Positions 55,679 to 64,000 of a DNA stretch of 64,000 nucleotides are shown in pieces. The position numbers and the translations under genes were made by a program. Origin of the DNA: Synechococcus sp. PCC 7502 (GTDB lineage Bacteria; Cyanobacteriota; Cyanobacteriia; Pseudanabaenales; Pseudanabaenaceae); contig NC_019702.1 in NCBI RefSeq assembly GCF_000317085.1, positions 3,378,394-3,442,393 on the forward strand, written 5' to 3'. The number at the start of each line of letters is the position of its first letter. Position 1 is the stretch's first letter. The notes under the pieces were generated by a model, which was not told the origin of the DNA, did not search any database, and saw only the letters and a program-made list of their open reading frames with translations.

Positions 55679-58381
55679 TTAACCTAGCTCTTTGAGTCGC
55701 GATCGCAGGATAATTTCCTGTTGTTTTGCAGATTCTAGTTCAGCTTTTACACTAGCAATTAGCTCGGCTGGCGCTTTTTGAATGAAACTCTCATTACTTA
55801 AACGAGATTGGGTAGAGGCGATCGCTGTTTCAATTTTTGTTAAATTGCGTTGAAGTTTTTGCTTAAATTTTTCTAGATCGATTACTCCAGTTAGAGGTAG
55901 TAAAATTTGAACTGTGTTTGCCACCCCTGCTAAAGTTTGTCCAAGGTTTTCTGGTACTTGATTAGAGATAATAATTTCCTCAATTTTGCCTAAATTAGCA
56001 ATATAACTATCTCCAATTCTTAATGCTGTCAATTCAGCTTCATTTTCTGATTGCAGAATGATTTTAACTTTTTGGCTAGGCTTAACTTCTGCTTCGGCTC
56101 TGAGGTTGCGGACAGTACGGATAACTTCAAATATGAGCTTAAATTGATTTTCAAGATTTAGATCAATCTGTGTGCGATCACCTTGGGGAAATTCCTGTAA
56201 AGATAGTGAAGTCTTACCATCTGTTCCAGTTAGAACTTGCCATATCTCTTCGGTAATATGGGGCATATAGGGATGAAGTAAAGAAACAGTACCAATTAAA
56301 ACTGAAAGTAGAACTGATTGCGCCGTTGATTTTGATATGCTGTCTTCCCCCTGTAGTCTCGGTTTTACCAACTCAATATAGTAATCACAAAAATCTCCCC
56401 AGATAAATTCATAGAGTGATCGGGCGGCTTCACCTAAACTGTAACTAGAGATATATTGATTCACTTCTAGGGCAGTTTGATTAAATCTCGATAAAACCCA
56501 GCGATCGCATAGTTCTAAATTATCCTTAACTTCTTCTGGTTTTAAAACCGCACTAGGTTCTAAATTCATCAATACAAATCTCGAAGCATTCCATAACTTA
56601 TTAGCAAAATTGCGAGCGGATTCCACATTTTGAGATTCATCGGTTTTACGGTTATAGTCAAGTCGAATATCTTGCCCCGCCCCAATTACTTCCTTAATCA
56701 GAGCATAACGCAAAGCATCTGTTCCGTATTTTTCTATAAGTAAAAGCGGATCAATACCATTATTTTTGGATTTGGACATCTTTTGATTATTCTCATCCCG
56801 AATCAAGCCATGAATATACACAGTCTTAAAAGGGATTTTATCTGTGAAATACTTAGACATCATCGTCATCCGTGCTACCCAGAAAAAGATAATATCAAAA
56901 CCACAGACTAGGACACTAGTGGGATAAAATGCTTTAAAGTCTTCCGTTTCGTTTTTGCCATCCCATCCTAAGGTAGAAAAACACCATAAACCTGAAGAGA
57001 ACCAAGTATCTAAAACATCAAAATCCTGTTCTAAGGTAATATCTTCTCTTCCTAGCTTTGCCTTTGCCTGAATATATGCCTCTTCTTTAGTTCTTGCCAC
57101 AAATAGATCGCCTTCAGGGGTGTACCAAGCAGGAATCTGATGTCCCCACCACAACTGCCGAGAAATACACCAATCCTTTAATTTAACTAGCCAATCTCGA
57201 TATACCTTACCCCAGCGATCGGGTACGAAATTCGGTGAATTATGCTGATCAAATTCATTTAAGGCATCATCTGCTAAGGGGCGAATCTTGACAAACCACT
57301 GGGTAGAAAGAAATGGTTCTACAGGGACTTTACCTCGTTCAGAATAGGGGACAGAATGGGTATAATCTTCAATTTTTTCGACTAATCCTAACTCTGTCAG
57401 TTTTGCGACTATATTTTTTCTAGCCACAAAGCGATCGCTCCCCATAAATTCACCACCATTAGCATTAATAGTTCCATCCTTATTTAAAATATTAACTATG
57501 GGCAGATTATGTCTTTTTCCCATCTCAAAATCATTGGGATCGTGAGCAGGCGTAATTTTGACACAGCCCGAACCGAACTCTTGATCTACATATTCATCAC
57601 CAATAATCGGAATCTCTCGATTCATCAGAGGTAGAGTGACAGTCTTACCAATAAGGCTTTGATACCGAGGATCGGTGGGATTCACAGCTACGGCGGTATC
57701 ACCGAGCATGGTTTCTGGTCTGGTTGTAGCAACTACGATATAGCCCGATCCATCACTGAGCGGATAACGAAAATGCCAAAGATGTCCATTCACTTCTTGA
57801 TTATCAACTTCTAAATCTGATACTGCCGATTGCGAAGATGGGCACCAATTTACTAAATATTCACCACGATAAATTAAATTCTCTTCGTACAGCTTGACAA
57901 ATGCTTCTATAACAGCTTTTGAGAGTCCTTCATCCATTGTGAAGCGTTCTCTTTGCCAATCAACCGATGCTCCTAACTTACGAATCTGATTGGTAATTGT
58001 ACTGCCAGACTCAGCTTTCCATGCCCATGCCCGTTCTAGGAATTTTTCTCTTCCCAAGTCATCTTTTTTAATTCCTTCTTGCTTTAATTGCTTTTCCAAT
58101 ATAGTCTGCACGGCAATACTGGCATGATCTGTGCCTGGCAGCCATAGGGTGTTAAATCCACTCATGCGGTGGTAGCGTACTAAAACATCAATAATTGCCT
58201 CCTCAAAGGCGTGTCCCATATGCAAACTACCCGTGACATTGGGCGGGGGAATCATAATCGAGTATGAAGGCTTATTGCTTGATGCGTCTGGATGGTAAAT
58301 ACCTTGCTTTTCCCAATACTCCTGCCACTTTGACTCGGTTTCTTGAGGGACATATTGTTTGGGCAGATTATCGGTGGTCAT
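55679..58381 (-). CDS. valS: Valyl-tRNA synthetase
   Basis: The 900-residue class Ia enzyme has the HIGH-type motif [16 protein letters not shown], the editing (CP1) domain with [22 protein letters not shown] loop [13 protein letters not shown], the anticodon-binding region, and a C-terminal coiled-coil tRNA-binding arm ([21 protein letters not shown]) before the stop. Full length, no anomalies. Isolated in orientation from neighbours. Confidence 0.97.
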   Translation of the reverse strand: MTTDNLPKQYVPQETESKWQEYWEKQGIYHPDASSNKPSYSIMIPPPNVTGSLHMGHAFEEAIIDVLVRYHRMSGFNTLWLPGTDHASIAVQTILEKQLKQEGIKKDDLGREKFLERAWAWKAESGSTITNQIRKLGASVDWQRERFTMDEGLSKAVIEAFVKLYEENLIYRGEYLVNWCPSSQSAVSDLEVDNQEVNGHLWHFRYPLSDGSGYIVVATTRPETMLGDTAVAVNPTDPRYQSLIGKTVTLPLMNREIPIIGDEYVDQEFGSGCVKITPAHDPNDFEMGKRHNLPIVNILNKDGTINANGGEFMGSDRFVARKNIVAKLTELGLVEKIEDYTHSVPYSERGKVPVEPFLSTQWFVKIRPLADDALNEFDQHNSPNFVPDRWGKVYRDWLVKLKDWCISRQLWWGHQIPAWYTPEGDLFVARTKEEAYIQAKAKLGREDITLEQDFDVLDTWFSSGLWCFSTLGWDGKNETEDFKAFYPTSVLVCGFDIIFFWVARMTMMSKYFTDKIPFKTVYIHGLIRDENNQKMSKSKNNGIDPLLLIEKYGTDALRYALIKEVIGAGQDIRLDYNRKTDESQNVESARNFANKLWNASRFVLMNLEPSAVLKPEEVKDNLELCDRWVLSRFNQTALEVNQYISSYSLGEAARSLYEFIWGDFCDYYIELVKPRLQGEDSISKSTAQSVLLSVLIGTVSLLHPYMPHITEEIWQVLTGTDGKTSLSLQEFPQGDRTQIDLNLENQFKLIFEVIRTVRNLRAEAEVKPSQKVKIILQSENEAELTALRIGDSYIANLGKIEEIIISNQVPENLGQTLAGVANTVQILLPLTGVIDLEKFKQKLQRNLTKIETAIASTQSRLSNESFIQKAPAELIASVKAELESAKQQEIILRSRLKELG

Positions 58382-58503
58382 GGCAATTTAGCTTTTATTA
58401 CTTTGGATACCTATTTTAAGACTTATTTGCTAAAATCTCTGTCTGAGTTAAGCTGAAATTATGTTTTACTTCTCAAATTAGCAGTTAGCTTCTGGAGGAT
58501 AAT

Positions 58504-59067
58504 TTGGAAGACATCTTGGACAATCTTGATAATCTTGTATATCTCGATCTTGAATTCATCTCACGAAAATTTGAAGAGATTACGGGTACTGATCCATCAA
58601 CAAAAATAAACAAGCAAGGAGGCTCTAAAGCTGAATTTAAAGCATTATTTGCAAATGCAGGCATAAGTACTCAGGAATCCAGAACATATTCAATAACCTC
58701 AAGAGAAATGCTACGAGACCTTTGGAAGCATCTGACCTCTCACTATGACCAATTTGCTGGATTTGAAAACAATAAAGGAACCAGAACTGTATGGGTGGAG
58801 GGACATCTTACACTTGGATATTGGGAAGAAGAAAACACTGATAAACCTGCTTACGAATATTTTGAACTTATCCATAAAGGTGAACGAATCGCACTTCTTA
58901 CGGACGAGACATACCTTGCTGCTGGTTTTTCAAAGGTTTTGAGTGCCTCCCCTGCACTAAAGGGAAATATCTATATTCCAGTTAAATGTCTTGTCAGAAT
59001 TATGTGGCACTATACCATTGCAGAAAACTATGTTGCTTGTCCTTACGTTATTGTGGAACATAGCTAA
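58504..59067 (+). CDS. Unrecognised 187-residue protein
   Basis: Start is TTG at 58504 with GGAGG five bases upstream. The protein begins LDNLDNLVYLDLEFISRKFEEITGTDPST and ends VPYVIVEH-like. It has no membrane span or signal peptide. The middle holds TYSITSREMLRDLWKHLTSHYDQF, a helical patch, and a strand-rich C-terminal half. I do not recognise the family. It lies between housekeeping valS and a decayed toxin-antitoxin/transposon region, so it may belong to an accessory islet. Confidence 0.65.
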   Translation: MEDILDNLDNLVYLDLEFISRKFEEITGTDPSTKINKQGGSKAEFKALFANAGISTQESRTYSITSREMLRDLWKHLTSHYDQFAGFENNKGTRTVWVEGHLTLGYWEEENTDKPAYEYFELIHKGERIALLTDETYLAAGFSKVLSASPALKGNIYIPVKCLVRIMWHYTIAENYVACPYVIVEHS

Positions 59068-59230
59068 CCTTTAGTGGTGCCTTAAATCAGGATGCTTTTT
59101 AATGTGAATTTATTGGGTGATCGCGTGTTGAGAGAATTTAGAGGTGCGACACATTTTGAGAGAGTTAAAGTTGTGATCGCTTACAATGTTTTTTAGCTAA
59201 CTCTAGTGAAACCATTAAAAATGCTAAGTC

Positions 59231-59400
59231 TTGCGAGATGGAAAGCATGTTGCAGTCATCTTAGATATTGATGTTTATGAAGAAATGCTAGAACAGATTG
59301 AAGGAATAGAAGACCTAGAATATTTAGAAAAAGTACGTCAAAAAACTACAGAATTTCGTTCTCTTGATAATTTTCTCCAAGAATATTCCCCCAATGTATG
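59231..59400 (+). pseudogene. RelB-like antitoxin remnant, N-terminally truncated
   Basis: The frame LRDGKHVAVILDIDVYEEMLEQIEGIEDLEYLEKV to FLQEYSPNV is a RelB/YefM-like antitoxin C-terminal part. No ATG; a TTG at 59231 is the only start, and a stop precedes it at 59225. The typical N-terminal DNA-binding strand is missing. It overlaps the toxin frame at 59393. Confidence 0.6.
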
Positions 59401-59648
59401 AGATTCTCCTAGAAAAATAGGCAGAAAAAGACCTCAAAAACTTACCAATTCAGATATTTGATCATGTAATCCCAGCCATTAAGGATTTAAGTGTTAATCC
59501 TAGACCTTCTGGGTGCCTTAAATTAAAGAATTCATTACAAGATTATCGGATTCGAGTGGGAGATTACCGAATTATCTATGAAATTGATGATAAGAATCAG
59601 ATTGTAAAAGTAATGCAAGTTCGGCATCGGCGAGAAAGCTATCGTTAA
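59393..59648 (+). pseudogene. RelE-like toxin with in-frame stop
   Basis: MYEILLEK, then TAG at 59417-59419, then AEKDLKNLPIQIFDHVIPAI, LSVNPRPSGCLKLKNSLQDYRIRVGDYRIIYEI and VMQVRHRRESYR. This is the RelE/ParE fold with its basic YRIRVGDYRIIYEI signature. The normal codon before AEKDL would be CAG (Gln); a single C-to-T change made TAG. Toxin inactive as read. Confidence 0.7.
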
Positions 59649-59835
59649 ACTTATATATTCGAGATTAGGGGAGAAGTGATCGCATTGAAGAATTAGTAGG
59701 GCGATCACATTCTGAAGTCAAAGTTTCAAGGTCTAAGCTCAAACGATCACTATTATTCACTTCTTTAGCTTATCCACCTGAGATTAGTAACGTAATTTGA
59801 ATCTATGAATAGCAGTGAATAGCAGTTTACTCAAA

Positions 59836-59952
59836 GTGATTAAATCCCAGCAGATTTTTCCCACTGATGAAGCTGCATTTAAGTTGGTTATGTGAAATAT
59901 CTCCAAAAAGTGGACGATGCCTATTAAGGATTGGAAACCTGCTCTCAATTAG
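59836..59952 (+). pseudogene. IS256-type transposase C-terminal scar
   Basis: The frame VIKSQQIFPTDEAAFKLV then a stop, then NISKKWTMPIKDWKPALN and another stop corresponds to the C-terminal end of IS256/mutator-type transposases (TDEA.FK.VYLAL.NISKKW.MPI.DWK.ALN). About five codons between LV and NISKKW are deleted. Nothing of the upstream transposase is left. Confidence 0.7.
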
Positions 59953-60018
59953 GTTGGCTGGGATTATATTTTAGCGATTCCATCTGTAGCTGCTATTTAA
60001 AGATTTGATATTACTTGA
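59953..60018 (+). repeat. Degenerate IS630 end fused to the IS256 scar
   Basis: VGWDYILAIPSVAAI, in frame with the preceding scar, matches IS630 transposase C-terminus VGWDYILETLSVARI of the two full copies, and continues into AAAGATTTGATATTACTTG, near the IS end AACGATTTGGTATTACTTC of copy 2. It is a third, decayed relative of the IS630 family. Confidence 0.65.
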
Positions 60019-60062
60019 CTCTCTCCATATTCACCAATTAAACACTTAAATTAGCTCTTAAA

Positions 60063-61250
60063 TTAAACAGTGGCATAAACTGCCTGATTGCGTCCCTGTG
60101 CTTTGGCTAGATACAGAGCTTGATCGGCTTTAGTAATTAATTGCTCTGGTTTAGTACCTAGGGATGGAATTTGACAAAATACACCAATACTAATAGTTAC
60201 TTCTTGTAGAGGCGATCGCTTGTGGGGAATATGTAAATCTTGAACAAGTTTGCAGATGCGTTCAGCTACTTGAAGAGCCTCAGAGACGGAAGTATTACAT
60301 AAAATAATTACAAACTCCTCACCACCATACCGAGCTACTAAATCTTCATTATGTCTAATATCAGCTTGAATTGTGGCTGCGACTTTTTGGAGGCACTCAT
60401 CCCCTGCTTGATGTCCATAGGTATCATTAAATAATTTGAAGTAATCCACATCACAGAGCAAAATAGCAAGGTTATGGGTATCTGCTAATTCTTGATATTT
60501 AGTATTTAAGTGCTGATCAAAGCGGCGGCGGTTGGCAACTTGAGTTAAGCCATCAATGGCAACCAGTTTTTTTAATTCCTCATTAACCTTTTGTAGCTCT
60601 TGGGACTGTATTTGAATTGTGCGGTTATTAATAAATGACTCAATTCTAGCGTTATAGAGCATAGTCGCCACATACCACCCACCCAAAGTAGCAACAGTTC
60701 CAGAAAAATAGGCAATGGATTGATGATGAAAGGACTGTGCTGGAAAAACGGATATAAAAATTAAATAAAGAATAAAGTTAGTGCCATAGATTATAGTTCC
60801 CAAGCGATGGGGCTGATAAAACATTAAAGCATAGAGAAAAATTGCGATGACATAGGGGACATTTAGGTCAGTGCGTAGCCAAATAGTACAGAAAATCACA
60901 TTGACATAAATCAACATTGTGATCGAGTAAAACAGAATCAGTTGAGATTGAGTTTTAGTCAGTTCTGAGGAGGGTTGATATTGTAGAGAAGTATAAATTT
61001 TCCATAAACTGAAGGCTGAAGTTAAAAATATACCAACTAGAATTAATAGCTGTAGAGATAAATAGACTGGCTCAGACAGAGATAAGCTCAAGTACAGAAC
61101 TGGAGAAACAATGGCGGGGTAAATCAAAGTAAACCATGCCAAGATTCTCATGCGCGCAAGACAAGTTTCAATCCACTCCGCTCTAAAATCTGTTCGCCAC
61201 TGGGGAGGAATTTTGTCGAAGTCACCAAATATCAGGCTTGCCAATTTCAT
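60063..61250 (-). CDS. Membrane-bound diguanylate cyclase (GGDEF)
   Basis: The 395-residue protein has an N-terminal membrane domain (about 35-205) of six or so hydrophobic spans, a short helical linker (QIQSQELQKVNEELKKLVAI), and a C-terminal GGDEF domain (about 235-395) with DGLTQVANRRRFDQHL, CDVDYFKLFNDTYGHQAGDECL, and active site RYGGEEF. It lacks the upstream inhibitory RxxD in obvious form. It should produce c-di-GMP at the membrane, opposing the EAL protein at 29240-30964. Its position at the edge of a decayed islet is not informative. Confidence 0.92.
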   Translation of the reverse strand: MKLASLIFGDFDKIPPQWRTDFRAEWIETCLARMRILAWFTLIYPAIVSPVLYLSLSLSEPVYLSLQLLILVGIFLTSAFSLWKIYTSLQYQPSSELTKTQSQLILFYSITMLIYVNVIFCTIWLRTDLNVPYVIAIFLYALMFYQPHRLGTIIYGTNFILYLIFISVFPAQSFHHQSIAYFSGTVATLGGWYVATMLYNARIESFINNRTIQIQSQELQKVNEELKKLVAIDGLTQVANRRRFDQHLNTKYQELADTHNLAILLCDVDYFKLFNDTYGHQAGDECLQKVAATIQADIRHNEDLVARYGGEEFVIILCNTSVSEALQVAERICKLVQDLHIPHKRSPLQEVTISIGVFCQIPSLGTKPEQLITKADQALYLAKAQGRNQAVYATV

Positions 61251-61392
61251 AGTTCTTTAATTTACTATTAGCTGCAAATATGAAACTGCCCTTTAAGTGC
61301 ATAGATTTTTATATCCAGAATTTAGGTGAAAGAAATCTAATATACAGCAATCTAACATTTACTAACAATTATGTACGACAGATAATTTTCAC

Positions 61393-61421
61393 AAAAAAAT
61401 CTGGAGTTATCCTACCCCAGA
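61393..61421 (-). terminator. Rho-independent terminator of psaE
   Basis: On the minus strand, TCTGGGG and CTCCAGA form a seven-pair stem (one G-T) around TAGGATAA, followed by seven T. It lies about 40 bases past the psaE stop. Confidence 0.8.
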
Positions 61422-61459
61422 CTTGAGCTTATTTATAGCCAATTTTGTAGCTGAGAAAG

Positions 61460-61663
61460 CTATTTTTTGGGAGGTGCTACTTCTTCGACTTCATCGATCG
61501 CAAAGTTATTGGTAGCAACGTTAGAGTAGTTAACCTTATCAAAACGGACAATTACAGGGTAAATGATGCCGCTTTTATCAATGGATGCAACGGTACCTAC
61601 ATCACGATACCAGTAAGACTCTTTACGCAGAATACGAACAGTGGAACCACGTTGAATTGTCAT
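61460..61663 (-). CDS. psaE: Photosystem I reaction centre subunit IV
   Basis: PsaE is a stromal-side subunit with an SH3-like fold that helps dock ferredoxin and flavodoxin and supports cyclic electron flow. The 67-residue sequence is canonical: [59 protein letters not shown]. The tail (APPKK) is short. It has its own terminator and is not in an operon with other psa genes. Confidence 0.96.
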   Translation of the reverse strand: MTIQRGSTVRILRKESYWYRDVGTVASIDKSGIIYPVIVRFDKVNYSNVATNNFAIDEVEEVAPPKK

Positions 61664-61766
61664 AAGAATATTAAAATAACGAGTAATGCCATCTAGGTTA
61701 ATCCAAGGCGATCGCCTCTGTCTATTGTTCAGGCATTAAGTTTTGTGTAAGGTTTTTCATCAAAGC

Positions 61767-62666
61767 TCAAGAGCTAGTCTTAAACAGTCCCTGAGGCTTA
61801 AATAACAGGACTAAAACCATAATTAATAAACCTACGCCAATTTTATACTCGGTACCAATGCAGTATTTAGCTAAATTCCCTAAACTGGCAGGACAGACCG
61901 TACTAACTTCCTGAGCTACACCAATTACCATTGCTCCAGCGATCGCTCCGTAGGGATTACCCACACCCCCTAAAATCACTGCGGCAAACATCGGTAAAAT
62001 TAAATACCAACCCATAGTCGGACGCACATTCGTAATTAAGCCATACATCCCTCCGCCAAGGGCTGTCAAAGTTCCTGCCATAATCCAAGTCCATAGGATT
62101 ACGGTTTCAACATTAATACCCGTAACTCTTGCTAATTCAGGGTTATCAGCCACTGCTCGCATTGCCTTACCAATTTGGGTATTTTGTAATAAATAGTAAA
62201 GCCCCGCAATTACGGCGATCGCCATCACAATTACGACAATACTATTACGGGTAATAATTAATCCCATAAAATTTAAGGCGGGAAATGTCGGCAGGTCATA
62301 TTTTTGTGGTGACGCTCCCCAAAGTAAAATAATGCCATTTCGCATCACCAATGCTAAGCCTACGGACACAATCAACATTGTGGTTTCACTTGCCCGTTTT
62401 TTTCTAAGCCCCGCCCATAGAATTTTTTCGCAGATTAATAAAAATATGACGGCACCCACACAACCGATCACAAAGGATAGCCAAATATTAAGCTTAAGTA
62501 CGGTATTAGCAAAAAAAGCAACGTAGGCACCAAGGGTCAAAACATCACCGTGGGCATAGTTCTGTAGTCTTAAAATCCCATAGGTTAAAGTCAGACCAAC
62601 GGCTGCTAGGGCAATAATGCTACCTAAAGCAATACCATCTATTCCTGATTGCAGGATTTCTTGCAT
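61767..62666 (-). CDS. livH: Branched-chain amino acid ABC transporter permease LivH type
   Basis: A 299-residue inner-membrane permease with eight or so hydrophobic spans and LivH landmarks: SGIDGIALGSIIALAAVGLTLTYGILRLQNYAHGD, KAMRAVADNPELARVTGINVETV, GVGNPYGAIAGAMVIGVAQEVS and FKPQGLF near the end. It should pair with a LivM permease and LivG/LivF ATPases; a LivF ATPase lies at the opposite end of the window and may or may not be its partner. Divergent from the RNase gene. Confidence 0.92.
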   Translation of the reverse strand: MQEILQSGIDGIALGSIIALAAVGLTLTYGILRLQNYAHGDVLTLGAYVAFFANTVLKLNIWLSFVIGCVGAVIFLLICEKILWAGLRKKRASETTMLIVSVGLALVMRNGIILLWGASPQKYDLPTFPALNFMGLIITRNSIVVIVMAIAVIAGLYYLLQNTQIGKAMRAVADNPELARVTGINVETVILWTWIMAGTLTALGGGMYGLITNVRPTMGWYLILPMFAAVILGGVGNPYGAIAGAMVIGVAQEVSTVCPASLGNLAKYCIGTEYKIGVGLLIMVLVLLFKPQGLFKTSS

Positions 62667-62761
62667 ACTGAAAAATTGAGAGTAAAGAGTTTTTTGATGT
62701 TATCGTGAAATGCTTAAATAAAATAGGATCATAAAATACTAGCAACCATAAAGGGGCATTT

Positions 62762-64000
62762 GTGGAGAAGGGAACAATGGTTGAGTTTCGGCTACATGGC
62801 GATCGCCGTCTAGCTGTAGTAGATCGACCCGAAGGTAAAAAGCATTTACAGGTTATTGATGAAAATGGGACTCCGCATATTCTCCATCCTCGCCAAATCG
62901 ATTTTGTAATTACAAGTTCAACAGAATCGCCTCGGTTTACGGTTAAGCAAATTCAAACTTTTTTCCAACAGGTACAAGAATTTCTCGACCCATCCAGCCT
63001 TGAAGTCGCATGGGAAATTTTAAGTGCCGATGTCCAATCCACAACTCCTGAAGATTTAGCCAGCTTACTATTTAGCGATGTTAGACCTGCTACCATCTAT
63101 GCTGCTTACTGGTTACTTAGTGACGATAAGCTCTATTTCAAGCAAAAAGGGCAGGTATATGAGCCTCGTCCCGCCTCTCAAGTTGCCGATCTCAAACATC
63201 AAAACCAATTGGCACAGGCACGCGCCCAAGAGGTAGCAAACTTTGTTAAAAAAATGCAGGATCGAGTTAATGGTGTGACCGTAGAATGGACAGCAAGCGA
63301 TCGCACTCGTCTGGAAAGTTTAGAACGATTTGCCATTCATGGGGATGAAGCCTCCGATAAATCCACAGCCTTTGAATATCTATCGGCACTGAAAAGAACT
63401 CGTAGCGAGGGCTCGGCATTTCAGCTACTTGTAGATTTAGGTATTTGGACAATTCACGAAAATTTAAATTTGCTACGGAGCCAAGTCCCCACTAAGTTTC
63501 CTGCGGATGTGCTGAATCACACTAAAGCCTGTATCGAAAACCCCAAGCCTGATCCCATGCACCGCTTGGACTTAACCCATCTCCATGTCTATACCATTGA
63601 TGATGAAAGCACTACGGAAATTGATGACGGCTTAAGTATTGAGACCTTACCGAATGGCAAACAGAGGTTATGGATTCACATTGCCGATCCCACCCGATGG
63701 ATGGAACCAAACGACATCTTAGATCGAGAAGCAAGAAAACGAGGTACTACGATCTATTTACCAACAGGGATGATTCCCATGTTCCCGCCCGCCTTGGCAA
63801 CGGGAGAGATGAGCTTAGTGCAAAGACAGATTTGCCATGCCCTTTCCTTTGCGGTGGAGTTAAGCGATCAAGGTGAAGTCGAATATTATGAAATTCATGC
63901 CAGTCTAATTAAGCCTAGCTATCGTTTGACCTACGAAGATGTGCAGGAAATGTTAGCATTAGGGGTAGAGGCAGATTTAGAAGCGATCGCTCACCATGCC
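62762..64000 (+). CDS. RNase II/RNR-family exoribonuclease, 5' part (3' truncated by window edge)
   Basis: The frame is open from GTG 62762 to the window end (413 codons visible). The GTG start gives (M)EKGTMVEFRLHGDRRLAVVDRPEGKK, the usual cyanobacterial N-terminus; the ATG at 62777 would cut this short. A non-canonical N-terminal domain precedes the RNB catalytic domain, whose signature YTIDDESTTEIDDGLSIE holds the metal-binding aspartates, followed by RLWIHIADPTRWMEP and GTTIYLPTGMIPMFPP. It is a 3'-5' processive exonuclease; assignment to RNase II or RNase R is open. Confidence 0.9.
   Translation, partial: MEKGTMVEFRLHGDRRLAVVDRPEGKKHLQVIDENGTPHILHPRQIDFVITSSTESPRFTVKQIQTFFQQVQEFLDPSSLEVAWEILSADVQSTTPEDLASLLFSDVRPATIYAAYWLLSDDKLYFKQKGQVYEPRPASQVADLKHQNQLAQARAQEVANFVKKMQDRVNGVTVEWTASDRTRLESLERFAIHGDEASDKSTAFEYLSALKRTRSEGSAFQLLVDLGIWTIHENLNLLRSQVPTKFPADVLNHTKACIENPKPDPMHRLDLTHLHVYTIDDESTTEIDDGLSIETLPNGKQRLWIHIADPTRWMEPNDILDREARKRGTTIYLPTGMIPMFPPALATGEMSLVQRQICHALSFAVELSDQGEVEYYEIHASLIKPSYRLTYEDVQEMLALGVEADLEAIAHHA

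Noticed and set aside
59231-59648. Functional toxin-antitoxin pair
   Set aside because: The antitoxin has no normal start or N-terminus and the toxin carries an early TAG.
61767-62666. LivF at the left edge and LivH at the right edge as one operon
   Set aside because: They are 62 kb apart with opposite strands; partnership cannot be inferred from the window.
63670-63876. A 68-codon frame near the right edge
   Set aside because: It is an alternative frame within the RNase II-type gene, whose catalytic motifs are read in the main frame.

Overview
The window comes from a cyanobacterial chromosome. It encodes photosystem I PsaE, the phycobilisome core subunit ApcF, the chlorophyll enzyme ChlM, PII with its partner PipX, squalene-hopene cyclase and LL-diaminopimelate aminotransferase. 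The palindrome GCGATCGC (HIP1), typical of many cyanobacteria, recurs throughout. The AT-rich coding style and mix of small conserved proteins would suit a Pseudanabaena or Synechococcus PCC 7502-like lineage, but that placement is a guess.

Layout. 1-9 kb: end of a branched-chain amino acid ABC ATPase, hflX, ffh, several conserved small cyanobacterial proteins, a lipase-like hydrolase with hisZ, and a DnaJ/TPR protein. 9-15 kb: dapL, then an overlapping pair of signalling genes (CBS-PAS-HisKA_2 kinase and receiver-histidine kinase). 15-20 kb: a CDF metal transporter, cydAB, a broken Uma2 gene and IS630 copy 1. 20-26 kb: mreD, gcvT, sigA and a glycosyltransferase. 26.5-31 kb: a sensor kinase with a LOV domain and a cyanobacteriochrome-type GAF domain, followed 20 bases later by a receiver-GGDEF-EAL protein. 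31-38 kb: folB/shc, glnB, tRNA-Tyr, pipX, a Crp-family regulator, a degenerate histidine kinase, an RRM protein and atpG. 39-45.6 kb: pyrG, apcF and a glcF-META-radC-endonuclease-like run. 45.6-49.2 kb: a graveyard of gene fragments and nested insertion sequences (IS1 remnant, IS982 split by IS630 copy 2). 49.2-58.4 kb: nadC, panB, a HEAT-repeat protein, a panB fragment, chlM, pcrA and valS. 58.5-60 kb: an orphan gene, a dead RelB/RelE-like pair and a mosaic transposon scar. 60-64 kb: a diguanylate cyclase, psaE, livH and the start of an RNase II-type exonuclease.

The most notable system is at 26475-30964. One histidine kinase carries the LOV motif with its photoactive cysteine and a GAF domain with both cysteines of DXCF-type cyanobacteriochromes, spaced 28 residues apart. 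Its neighbour has an intact EAL domain and a degenerate GGDEF site (QGDQF). Together they look like a light-controlled two-component c-di-GMP phosphodiesterase. An active-looking GGEEF cyclase sits at 60063-61250.

Other points of interest are a probable AUC start for hflX, a TTG start for glnB with an NtcA-like site upstream, two IS630 copies that differ in length by exactly two A residues, a decayed panB fragment on the far side of a HEAT-repeat gene, and two inverted MITE-like repeats. No rRNA genes or CRISPR arrays were seen.
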